The notes beneath the pieces are model-generated. The model saw only the letters and a program-made list of their open reading frames with translations, did no database searches and was not told the origin of the DNA. This document shows positions 24,904 through 35,800 of a stretch of DNA of 64,000 nucleotides, piece by piece. Position 1 is the first letter of the stretch. Every line of letters starts with the position of its first letter. The translations under genes were made by a program, and so were the position numbers. Origin of the DNA: Phocoena phocoena (taxonomy: Eukaryota > Chordata > Mammalia > Artiodactyla > Phocoenidae); contig NC_089222.1 in assembly GCF_963924675.1 (NCBI RefSeq), forward strand, positions 138,596,281-138,660,280. Direction: 5' to 3'.

Positions 24904-26829
24904 CTGGGGGAGGGGAGACAGCCACCCAACACATTAGCACGGCTCCTTCATCCACCTGGTTTACTAGCAAAGTCAGCCTCCGTAACCATCAATTTGTTCA
25001 AAGATGCAGACACTCATTGAGTGCTTATCACAGACCAGATGCCTGGATACCAGGATGGGGAAGGGCCAGCCCTGGGGGATCCCGGGGGAACGGGGGTGGG
25101 GGGTGGGGGGGGGTGGCGAGGAATCTCATCCCATCACCGCCTTCCGGACACACCTTTGTTCCCGCTGGAGAATCCAAACAAATGTCTGATTTCAAAAGGG
25201 CAAAGAGAAGGGCCTGGGGGAAAGGCAGATTCACAGACCGTTACACAGGAGCACGTATGATCTCCTCAGAAGGAATATGACACAATAAGAGCCTTTTCTT
25301 TAGGTTCTTCCTCAATTATGCCGACTAAGATGATGACACACTGTCAAACGCATGAGCAACTGAGCACGGCTGCTGGCCGGTGTCCTCTGCCCAGAGAGCC
25401 TGGTGGGGGGCCTGGAGGTCGTGGATACACCACCCGACGGCCACACGGCCCTTCACTAAGCCCCCAGCCCCTCTGTGTCCTGCTTCCTGCTGGTGGACAG
25501 TCGAGCCCAGATTTCCCTGGTTCATGAATCATTTAAGAAAGACTTCACAACAGAGCATCCATTCACATCCATTCACTTCTCTGGAGATAATCACTGAGTC
25601 ACAGAATATGGACATTAACTACATTCCTTCCTGTCACCGTGGGCTTGCCAGTCTCAAGTTGCGACTGGGGTTTGCGTGGAACAGGAAGTTGAGAAGATTA
25701 GCACCAACCAAAGGAAATCCACAATAAACACAAAACAACGTGTTTCTGAAATGACCTCGAGAAATGGTTTGTGACTGTTCTCAAATGGTAATGTGATGGC
25801 AGAACTGTTGACAAAAAGACGAAAAAAAGAAAAACAGCAAAAATTAAAAATGGCCCCACAAAGCAATTATACCCCAAAAGAGATGTTAAAAAAAAATGGC
25901 CCCACAGATCAAAGCATTTAAAAAATCTGTCCTCCTGGCATTTAAATCTGTTTACCTTTTATTTTCTCTAGTCATCTGGTGAAAAAACTTTCACCAAGTT
26001 CTTACATTATGTGAAATTTTGGGAGCGGGGACTATTCTATGTCCCTTAAATATGCTAAGTATTTTGGCTTTGTTTCCCATTCCCCATCCCAAAGCGCTGA
26101 AGTCTAAATTAAACAAACACTCTCAGCTCCCTTTTAAGCAGAATTCAAGGGGTAGAACTCATTTTGTTCTTAACATAAGAAGCTCGTAAGAGAATTTAAA
26201 TGAAAACCCTTCTGAAATACTAATTTTACTTTTAAATTTAATTAAAATTAATTCTATTAATTTTTGTACAACCTAAATGAAATTTTAAAATCTAATTTTT
26301 AAGAATTTAAAGCCACTAGTATATTTTAAGAAATATGCTTTACTAGTATGTCCCAGAATTAAAATCAGAGAAAACAATTCATGAACTTTATCAATTAAAC
26401 AACACAATAGTACTTGGTTCTGCTTCTACTTAATTGTAATGTATTCAGTTAATCTCATGGGAACAGGATCTGGGTTGACCACTGAATACCATATTATAAT
26501 CACGACATCAATAGAACTGTTTCCTTCCTTTAATCCCTATGGCATAAGAAGGAAAAAGCAGTGAAGTATCCTGGAAATTAGCAGAGTAAATATTTTATGA
26601 TTCTTTTGTCATTCCTTGATTTCAATTAAGAAATATAGTAGAGAGAATAAAAAATTAATATAATATTTGCTGATAAATTAGGCATTCTAACAATACACAG
26701 GTCCATTCAATTCCTACCAACATAAGAAAGATAAAGAGTTAGTCCAAGTACAACCCACGGAGCCAAGAATTTTAAAACAGATATTTCAACAAAGAGTTAA
26801 GACCCATGGTAAGAAGACGACTGACACTT
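24904..26829 (-). other. VPS26C: VPS26C intron 1, 3' end
   Basis: Intronic. A G-rich run at about 25083-25119 (several blocks of five or more G) could form a G-quadruplex on the plus, non-transcript-like strand. The rest is unassigned and becomes AT-rich from 26.2 kb. Confidence 0.7.
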
Positions 26830-26905
26830 CTTTGTTTTTTTAAATTGAGGTATAATCGACATACAACACTGTATTTGTTTTAGGTGTACCAGACAATTCT
26901 TGGTT
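26830..26905 (-). repeat. L1 3'-end scrap
   Basis: 'ttttaaattgaggtataatcgacatacaacactg' is the reverse of an L1 3' untranslated end, similar to 38490-38540 and 61870-61920. Confidence 0.65.
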
Positions 26906-27229
26906 AATCCTGGTGAGAGAGGAGAGAATAACTTGTATAACTGAAATTAACGAGAACCCAAGACCTCACCAAGAACTTCCCGCTCAGACTTCCACCTAGA
27001 AGGCTCAACAGGGAGAAAAGATCAGGGCCGTGGACAGCGAGGGTACCTCGCTGGTACCGTGACGTGATAAGTGGGGTCCCTCACTGAGGGACCTGATTTC
27101 AAAGAGGAGGCCCTCCTGGACGTAAGGATGACAATGAACCCCGGAAACAATGTACAGCGTGTGCTGATTTTCGGGGGGAGAAGAGCCATGGCTTTTGTCA
27201 CATCAGCAAGGAGGCCCTTGCCCTGAGAA

Positions 27230-28025
27230 AGGTTAAGAAACAGAGAGAGACGCAGACCCCGCACTCGTGTGCGTGCAGCCGACACGAGGAGACAGATCCC
27301 AGCGCTCTGGCCCGCCCGTGTGGCCCTCAGCGGGGACCCGCAGCCGCCACACTCCCACCAGCATCGGCAGAAGCCGGGCCCTGGGGGGGTGCGGCCCGCG
27401 CGCGCCCTGCCCGCGGCCAGCCCGCAGCAGGGGGGCTCCAGGCTCTGCCCGGAGGAGCCGAGTCCAGAGGAAGGCCTGGAACCCCGGCACCAGAGCCAAA
27501 CCAGAAGCGGGGGCGCCCAAAGTCTCCGGGTCTCCCCGGCTGACCGGCCGCCGGCTTTCTGCGCAGAAGCCACCGCCGAGGCTTCCCGAGGGGGCTGAGA
27601 GGCTGCGGCTTGTAACTTCGTATTCTCTAAACGGAAGAGGCCGCTAGCGAACTCCACAACTCTTTTCTTTGTTCTCCGGAATCTAATGCCAAACCCATAA
27701 TTAGGGCTCTGGGCTGCAGGAGGGCAGCGTCGAGTCAGCAACGCCCCCGCCCGGCCTCCTGGAAATCACCCAGAAGAACAAGACACAAAACCACAAACGC
27801 CCTTCTCGGTGAAGCAAGGAGACGGCTAAGTGCCGTGAAATAGGTGAAGACGAGCAGGGGCCGCGCAGTCAAAAGGCGAAGTGAGGCCCGCGGCTGCAGG
27901 AAGCCGCTTCTGGAAGGTGAGGGGCACCTGGGAGGGAGCCTCCCGACGCCCCACGCGGGAAGCAGGAGCTGTGACCCGCCCCCCAGCTGCTTCTCACATA
28001 CGGGGGCCGGGGGTAAAGGTTAGAG
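27230..28025. promoter_or_regulatory. Intron-1 GC-rich island, possible regulatory element
   Basis: A compact CpG-dense segment, strongest at 27260-27600 ('gtgcggcccgcgcgcgccctgcccgcgg'), inside an AT-rich part of intron 1 about 31 kb downstream of the VPS26C start. No tRNA-derived or L1 signature explains it. A 239-codon minus-strand frame and overlapping plus-strand frames span it, but long frames are expected in GC-rich DNA. It could be an alternative promoter, an enhancer or an unrecognised old insertion. Confidence 0.4.
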
Positions 28026-28304
28026 AGACTCACGTCAAACCTCAGCCCGCGCGGTCCAGGAATAAATCATCTCCTGCAAGAAGGAGACATTGTGAGAACC
28101 AGCAGAGGTGCTGGGACACACAAAGCACAGACCACGTGGCTCTTCTACGTAAAGGAACTCCACAGGGTAAAAAGGCCAGTCATTTCCACGGCCCTACAGA
28201 TGGGGGGCTCCAGCCCCACCTGTGTGCCCTCATCTCTAAACGCTCCCCCTCAGCCACTCCTCTCCACCGTCCTGGCCCCCGCATCCAGCCTCAGGACGTG
28301 TGCA

Positions 28305-29335
28305 CACACTCCTGCCCCCACCTGGATGCTCTTCTTCCAGAACCCACGTGGCTCGTGACGAAGACTCTCTCCTTGACCAAACTCTACTCAGCCTCTCTCT
28401 CTCTTTTTTTTTTGGCGGTACGCGGGCCTCTCTGTTGTGGCCTCTCCCGTTGCGGAGCACAGGCTCCAGACGCGCAGGCTCAGCGGCCACAGCTCACGGG
28501 GCCAGCCGCTCCGCGGCATGTGGGATCTTCCCGGACCGGGGCACGAACCCGCGTCCCCTGCATCGGCAGGTGGACTCCCAACCACTGCGCCACCAGGGAA
28601 GCCCTACTCAAACTCTCTTGAGCTCTTTTTCAACTAGGCCTCGGCTTTTGATTTCCGTGTTCCTCTCTGCATCGTCTGATTGTAGCAAGAATTCTGCCAA
28701 GTCAGTTGAACCATCCTCCATATCCATCACCCTCAACACCTGACCAGGTTCCTCATTCTCCACCTCTCCTGGCCCCAGGGGGTGTCTGATGAACCTGGCC
28801 TGCCTTCAGCAAGAACCCTGTGAGCTGGTTTATTCCTTTACCCTCCTGATGTTTCTTCTCAGTAATTTTCCATCCAGTGATCACCCCCCCACTCTGCTCC
28901 CTGGTGATAATTACCACTTGCCCACACTGCACTCAGAGTGGAGCCTCTTTTCCCCACTGCAAGACCCCACTGCAGTGGTCCCTACATCTATTGCAACAGT
29001 TCCCCCCTGAGTAAAGTCTGCTTTACCATCTTCAACAAGGGCCACGGATAATTTTTTCTCTCACACTTGCTCCCTCTTCTCCATCAAGTTGGTGCTCAAG
29101 TGACAGCATCCTCATGAGGACTCCCCTGACCACTCCTATTAAAAATGCACTACTCCCTTTTCAACACGCACTTATCCCCCCTCCCTGACTTCGCTCTGCA
29201 GCACTTGTCGCCTTCTAAAATACTCCATAAGTGCTTATCTATTTTACTTATCATCTGTACTCCTGGAATGTAAACTCCACAGGGGTAGAGTGACAGCAAG
29301 AGCAGGCACTCGATGTTTACTGAACAAATAAATGA
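28305..29335 (+). repeat. L2 remnant interrupted by a SINE and an LTR-like block
   Basis: Bases 28310-28398 ('ccacctggatgctcttcttccag') and 29080-29335 ('gaggactcccctgaccactcc', 'gaatgtaaactccacaggggtag', 'gaacaaataaatgac') read like two parts of one L2 3' region. Between them are the SINE at 28399 and an LTR-like block (about 28620-29045) with 'cctgccttcagcaagaaccctg', 'gtggtccctacatctattgc' and 'gtaaagtctgctttacc'. The class of the middle block is from memory. Confidence 0.55.
28399..28603 (-). mobile_element. CHR-family SINE, 'gcggtacgcgggcc' subtype
   Basis: Minus-oriented, ending 'cgccaccagggaagcc'. Flanked by related 15-mers ctactcagcctctct (28384-28398) and ctactcaaactctct (28604-28618), consistent with a target-site duplication. 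Confidence 0.92.
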
Positions 29336-29439
29336 CTGCCCACCAGAAAAACACAGCACCAGCAAGCAGGTGGAGACTGTGAACGTGCATTTCACCGCGG
29401 ATTTTTCAGTGTCGTGATGCAATCGCTTCTATGAGGGAT

Positions 29440-30374
29440 GAACACAAGACAGAGCTATGAGAGTTCAGGGATAAGATGGTGAGGCCAAAGAAAGAGATAA
29501 AAAATGTAAGAAAAGCTCAGAAAAGAAGTGGAAGGAAAAAATAAAACAAAACCATCACAGAAAAGGAGGTGAAACTGAAAGGGGCTCAAAATACATACAG
29601 GACAGAAATGAGAAAATTCAAACAAATCGTGTGAAAATTTAAGAAAGAATTAAAAAGAATCACCAGAGAAAAAGATAAATACAAGAGACCATGAGGAACA
29701 TCCAACATATGCATAATGAAGTTCCCAAATAAGAAAACTGAAATAATGGAACACAACATATTTACTGATGTAATTTTTAAACACTGAAAAAGCAAATGGA
29801 TTAGGAACGGTTAAGAAAAAGATAGACTCTAGTAAAACTATTCTACTTAAAAAAAAGAAAGAATCCTTTAGGAGTCAGGCAAAAGAAAAGTCACTTACAA
29901 GAGGGGGAAAAGCAGACTTCTTCACAGCAAAATACAATCCAAAATGAAAGTACAGCAATACTCATTACAATGCTCAAGGAAACACGTGTGATGATACTGG
30001 GTTTAGGCTTTTACCTAACAGCTGCTCACATATAAAAGAAGTTCTACATGTGCAGAAACAAACAAGCAAAACCCCAAGGAGCACTGCATAAAAAGCCTTC
30101 TTGAGGAACTGATTAGATAGTGAACTGTAACTCTTCAAGAGAAACCCTCCATCAAAAGAACCAATTGTGAGGACTGGATCCATTCAACTGAAAGAATAAG
30201 ACTAAGAGGTATGTGATGATTGTGGTGAGAGAGCAGAGTGCAAAATACAAGTCCTGACAGTGCAGAAACTACTTAAATAACACCAGTTGGGCAACTAAGG
30301 GGCTAGAAAGCGGGAGGCAGTACAATGTACGTGGCTTCCTTGTCCTTGACAGCTGGGGTTTAAAAACATATCAT
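29440..30374 (+). repeat. Probable old L1 ORF1-region sequence
   Basis: A-rich, plus-strand, with phrases such as 'cttcacagcaaaatacaatccaaaatg' that resemble the ORF1-to-ORF2 zone of old L1s. No open frame survives. The assignment is tentative. Confidence 0.4.
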
Positions 30375-30605
30375 TGAAACCATGCTCTCCAATACGGTAG
30401 CCACTAGCCATATGTGGCTATTTAAACTTAAATTTATATTAATTAATATTAAGGAAAATTAAAGTTCAGGTCCTCAGTTGCCCTAGCTACATTTCAACTG
30501 CTTGCAAGCCACATTATGGCTAGTGGCTATCTCAACGGACAGGGCAGATAAATAGCACATTCACATCATCACAGAGAGTTCTACTGCACAGTGCTGATTT
30601 AAAGT
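30375..30605 (+). repeat. hAT-type MER DNA transposon
   Basis: 'ctctccaatacggtagccactagcc' near one end and 'attatggctagtggctatctcaacgg' near the other form an inverted arrangement, with TTAAATTT-rich sequence between. This is typical of a small nonautonomous hAT element. Related to the fragment at 14568. Confidence 0.6.
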
Positions 30606-30911
30606 TAATAAATCAAATAATGTTGTACAAATAAAGTTAACTTAAACACCAATAAAGGTAATATTTGTAAATAACTAAGATCAGTTGGTAGAAGAGAAGG
30701 GAGAAAAAAAGAAGAGGAGCTATACTAATTTCACCATTGTTCATAGTAGAGAATTAATAAATAACATCTAAAACAGAGAAGAATTAGGGTACAATAAAAA
30801 GCTGTAAGGATAAGAATTATAATAAAATAGAAGATCATACAAACAACATAAAGCAAATAGGACTGTAGAGAGGCAGATGTTCTAAAAGCTACTTAAAAAA
30901 CAATACCCCAA

Positions 30912-31147
30912 GGACTTCCCTGGTGGCACAGTGGTTAAGACTCCACGCTCCCAATGCAGAGGCCCGGGTTCGATCCCTGGTCAGGGAACTAGATCCCACA
31001 CGCATGCTGCAACTAAGAGTTCGCATGCCACAACTAAGGAGCTGGCGAGCTGCAACTAAGGAGCTGGCGAGCTGCAACTAAGGAGCCTGCCTGCCGCAAT
31101 TAAGACCCAGTGCAGCCAGATAAATAAATAAAATAAATATTTTTTAA
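30912..31147 (+). mobile_element. CHR-family SINE with internal 22-bp repeat
   Basis: Plus-oriented: 'ggacttccctggtggcacag' head, 'ccctggtcagggaac', tail with aaataaata repeats. A 22-base unit beginning aaggagctggcgagc is repeated in tandem at 31036-31057 and 31058-31079. I found no convincing target duplication. Confidence 0.9.
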
Positions 31148-31154
31148 AATGTTA

Positions 31155-34100
31155 AAAAAAAAACCCAATCCCTCAAATGATAACATAGCACCAGTGGCAG
31201 AATTAATGCCAAACATATGTCAAATTAATAAACGGGCTAAATTAATACCTATTAAAAAACAGACGCTCAGATTTTATCTCAAAGCAAAACCCAATTTTAT
31301 GTTGTATGACAAAGAAGCACCTAAAAACGGCAGAGGTGAGGGTGGATTTGGAAAGGTTGAGGAAGAAAGGATAAGCAAAGGTATATGAAGCAAATGGAAG
31401 AAATAAATCGCGGGTTGTAATCTTAATATCAGACAAGGCTGAGTTCTGAGAAAGAAGGATTAAACCAGACAAAGAAGGGCACTGTATGCTTTTAAAGGGT
31501 ACAGCCCTCAGGAGAGACGTGCGGCATCACTATCTGTGGATCAAATAACACAGCATCAACACTCAGAGCAAAAACCACAGGGGATACAGAAGAAAACTGA
31601 GTAAAACACATTCATTGTGGGAAATGTTAATTTACCCCCCTTAGCCAGGATGGAAAAGAGGACAAAAAGAAGAAAAGATATAAGCACCTTAGTTACACAT
31701 CAATAAAGTATAACTAATTGAACTCAATATACAACATGCTGACCTCCACACCCTGAATGGAGTAAGTCCAACAGGTCTTTCTTTAGGAAAAAAAATAGCA
31801 AAGCAAAGTATTAATCTAATCGAGAAATAAAGAATATCAAAGATATAGCAGTAATTAAAATAAGAATAAAAGAACACATTGTTCAATTGCATATAAGTAA
31901 ATTTGAAAAGTTGGTAAAGTGAATTACTTTTCTAGGAAAATATAATTTACCCAAACTAACTCCAAAAGAGACAGGAAAGCTAAAGCAAATAAATCACCAT
32001 AGAAAAATCAGAGAAAGTTATACATAAGACCCCACAAAGCACCAGGCCCAGAGACTTTCACAGATCATTTCCAAATGTGTAAAGTACAGAAAATTCCAAT
32101 GTTAAACTACTCCAAAATACAGAAAAGTAAAGAATTTCTTTTAAAAAATAAAGCAAATATATCAGTGACACCACAGTAAGACAGTATCTATACACACAAC
32201 ACATCCATACAAAAAGAAAACTAGATTTTTCTCACTTATAAATATATAAATACCAGTGCAAAAGCCCTATATAAGATATTAGCAATACAATCCAGTAGCA
32301 ACTTAAAGGAATATTACACCGTAAGTATGTGGGATTTAGTCCAGGAATGTATGGATAGCTCAACTGTTGAGGAAAACTATTAATACAACTCACAATTAAT
32401 AGCTCTCTAGAGAAAATCGTAGAGTCATTTCCATAGATGCTAAAAAGTCACTTGCTAAAATTAATATCCATTCTTGATAAAATTCTTATTAGTAAAATAA
32501 GAACAGAAGGATATTTCCTTACCCAGAAGCCAGCATCAAACTTAATGGGAAATGAAATACACTGCATTTAAGTCAGGAATAAAACAAGGATGACCACTAT
32601 CATCACTATTAACGTACTATATGTACTAGTTAATGCGATGAAACTAGAGAAAGAATTGAACTGAAATGTAGGCAAAATTATCATTATTTGTAGATGACAT
32701 GATTGCATGCCTGAAAGAACCCAAGAGAATTTACTGAAAACTATCAACATGAAGAGAATTTCAGGAAGGAAGACAGCTGGGTACAAAATTAATATACAGA
32801 AATCAATAAGGCAACATGCACACAACAACAATCAATGAGAAGATACATTCAAAGAAAACACTTTCTTTTTAAAACCAACAAAAAGTTAAAACATTATAAA
32901 TCAATTTAACAGGAAATGTCTAAAACCCTTAGAAGATGAAAACTAAAACACAGTTGAAGGGCACAAAAGAAACAAATGGAAAGCCACACCATGTTTTTAC
33001 ACCCTTTACATGTCTACTTTCAGTCTATAAAGGTAACATAATCCAAAGAACACAACATCAGAATTGTTTTTTCTTTTTTAGAGGTGGGCTGGGGTGAGAC
33101 AGACTAGACAAGCTGATTTTAAAACTCATCTGGAAAAATAAATAAATTTTGAAATGAGGGGGACTAGCCCTACGAGATATTATAACACCTCAATAACTTA
33201 CAAAGTGAGGTGCAGGGCATGTACAGGCTGAAAGATCAATGGAACAAGAGTGAAACTCCAGATATAAACTCAGATACATGGGAATTTAGTAGGTGATAAA
33301 GGAAGCATTTTAAATCCAGAGGGAAAAGTTGGAATATTCACTAAATAATACTGGAAAACCAGCCAGAGATCTGGGGGGAAAAACTGTCCAGAAAACTGGC
33401 AAAAATAATTAAGTTGGATCCATACTGCAAACCTTTCCAGGTAAAAAGTTCTAAATGCATCGAAGACTTAAATGTAAAAATTGAATAACCAAAATTTTAG
33501 AACCACAGGGAATGATTTTTATCATATCAAAGTGGGGAAGGCCTTTCTAAGAATGACTCAAAACTCTGAATAATAAATGACTACAAATACAACCAAAAAC
33601 AGTTTGTTACATAAAAGTGATTACAAGCAACATCACTTATATAAATGATAAACTAGAGAAATAATGCAACTTAATATAACAGGTAAAAGGCTAATTTCTC
33701 TAATATTTTAAGAACTCCTAAAAAATAAACAAAACAAAAACCACCTAACAACCTAAGAGAAAAATGAATGATATGAAAACAGGTCACAGAAAAGGAAAAG
33801 CCAATTACTCCTAAGCTCATGAAAAAATGCTCAATATCAATGATAACATGAGAAATGATAATTAAAACTATACTAAGTACCATTTTCCACGTATCAGATT
33901 AGCAAAGACCAAAATATATGATCATATTATGGTAGGGAAGGGGGCAACAAGCACTCTCATACATTGCTGAGGGTAGCTGAGAATACCACAATCTTGTACG
34001 GGGCATTTGGCAAAACCAAAAACACTTTACAGACACCTGGGCCCAGCAATACCACTTTTAGGAATTTTCCTCAAAGACATTTGCACGTTGAAATGATTAT

Positions 34101-34470
34101 GAACAGTAGTTACTCATTGCAACATTGTTTGTAATAACAAAAGAATGTAAACAACCTAAATTCCAACAATAAGAAAATGGTGGGTTTTCCCTTTAATATC
34201 TTGGAGATATTCATATTAGTACATATATGTTCTTTTTTTTTTTAAGGCTGCATGTTGCACCATTGTGAAAAATGGGGAGAAAAAGAACATTTATATATAT
34301 TTACTTGTATATGCATAAAATAACTTTGGCAGAAATGACACGAAATCGAGAGCTTTTAGTTGCCCCATAGGAGAGGACCTTGATGGACAAAGGAGGGCAG
34401 ACGCATCCATTCTGGAACTCATGAATTTTAAACCATCTGCACTGATGTTAACTGGTAACATAATAAATCA
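31155..34470 (+). repeat. Ancient L1 (ORF2 and 3' region)
   Basis: Continuous plus-strand resemblance to a diverged L1 ORF2: 'taatcttaatatcagacaaggc' (endonuclease), 'aattatcattatttgtagatgacatgat' (reverse transcriptase, 32677-32702), 'agcaataccacttttaggaa' (3' part). Stops occur throughout all frames. It is much more diverged than the L1s at 38.5 and 46.7 kb. Confidence 0.8.
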
Positions 34471-35229
34471 ATTTTAACATAAGATCAATCCCAGACTGGG
34501 TGACCTCTAAGTGTAAAAATGTACAAAGTTCTAAGCCCCTTAAATGTTGATGACCCAAGGGCACAGTGGTCTTCCTCAGGAAAAGATCTAAAGACTGTAC
34601 GCTAGAAAGTCACATTCTCCGGATGACCTCTTACTTTGGACTTGAACACAACCGCTAGGGAAGTGAGAGTCTCTGAATTAATGCCTCAGCCGCTCTCTCT
34701 CTAATATTTTCCTCTCTGATGGTCCCAAGCAGCAATGAGGAGCCTCACAGCCATCGTTGTCCCCAGGAGTCCTCTGAGTCTCTGAACAAGTCCTTCCTTC
34801 CTAATGTTTCAGCGATACTCTTAGAACCACCTGGGATTCTTATACCACATTGGTCTAGAGATCCTGTACCCCAAGAGTGAGTTGCCCTTTCATTTACAGA
34901 CAGTGAACCAAATGTGTTGAGCAGTTCACTAACATAAAATAAAAATCACAAGGTCAATCGCTGAGCTAGGTGGGGAAACACAAGTGGACTTTTGCTTGTT
35001 GAAACTCTAGTCCTTAGTGGCACTGAGAGACCCATTTTGGTTGGAAAAGGGAAAATCAGACCCATTGAAGAGATTTCAACTTCTTAAGTGTCCCCATCTC
35101 CATTTTTCTGTAAAACAACTGTTTTCCATCGTGTTTTAAAACAGAATAAACAATCACCAGCTATTTCTCCACATATTAAGTAATGGGCCAATATTGTGTG
35201 GTGTTTACTAAGGTTCTAGAAAGGAGAAT
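34471..35229. other. Unassigned intronic DNA
   Basis: Within VPS26C intron 1. I recognise no repeat and no coding sequence. Confidence 0.5.
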
Positions 35230-35800
35230 TTTGAAGAGATGCATCATCTCCAATCTATCATTAAAACCAAGACAATGCTGTTGAGCAATCCCATTCCTAG
35301 ATTCTACTCAAATGAAATCGAAGATTATGTTCACACAAAAATCTGTACGCAAATATTTCTTGTAACTTCACTCATCATCACCCAAGTGCCCTTCAACAGG
35401 TGAATGGAGGAACAGTGGTACATCCATGAAAGAGAAGACAACTCAGCAATAAAAAGGAACAAACTACTGACACACAGCAACTTGAATGAGTCTCAAAGGC
35501 ATTATGCTAAGTGTTAAGGCCAGATTCAAAAGGCTGCGTGTCGTACAACTGTATTTATGTCACATATGTGACCTTCTGCAAAAGGCCAACTATAGGGATT
35601 AAAACCACATCAGTGCTTGCCTGAGGCTGGGGCGGGTGTGGGGGAAGAGGCTGAGTATAGAGGACATGAGAGAATTTGGGGGAGTGCCAGAACTGTTCCA
35701 TATCTTGATTGTGATGGTGGCTAAGGTCTCAGAAAAACGTGCAGTGAAAAGAGCAATCTATTGTACGTGATATACGTCAATTAAGAAACTCACAAAGATA
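35230..35800 (+). repeat. Ancient L1 3' end
   Basis: 'gcccttcaacaggtgaatgg', 'aggcattatgctaagtg', 'tgcctgaggctggggcgg' and 'cttgattgtgatggtggc' mark the last part of an old L1, like the copies at 4985 and 56384. Confidence 0.8.

Noticed and set aside
27022..27741. 239-codon minus-strand open frame
   Set aside because: It lies across a GC-rich island where stops are rare. It has no recognisable domain, low-complexity Ala/Gly/Arg content and overlapping frames on the other strand. No splice or start context favours it.
27881..28621. 246-codon plus-strand open frame
   Set aside because: Its last third is translated from an antisense SINE and the first part from GC-rich intronic DNA; no conserved protein.
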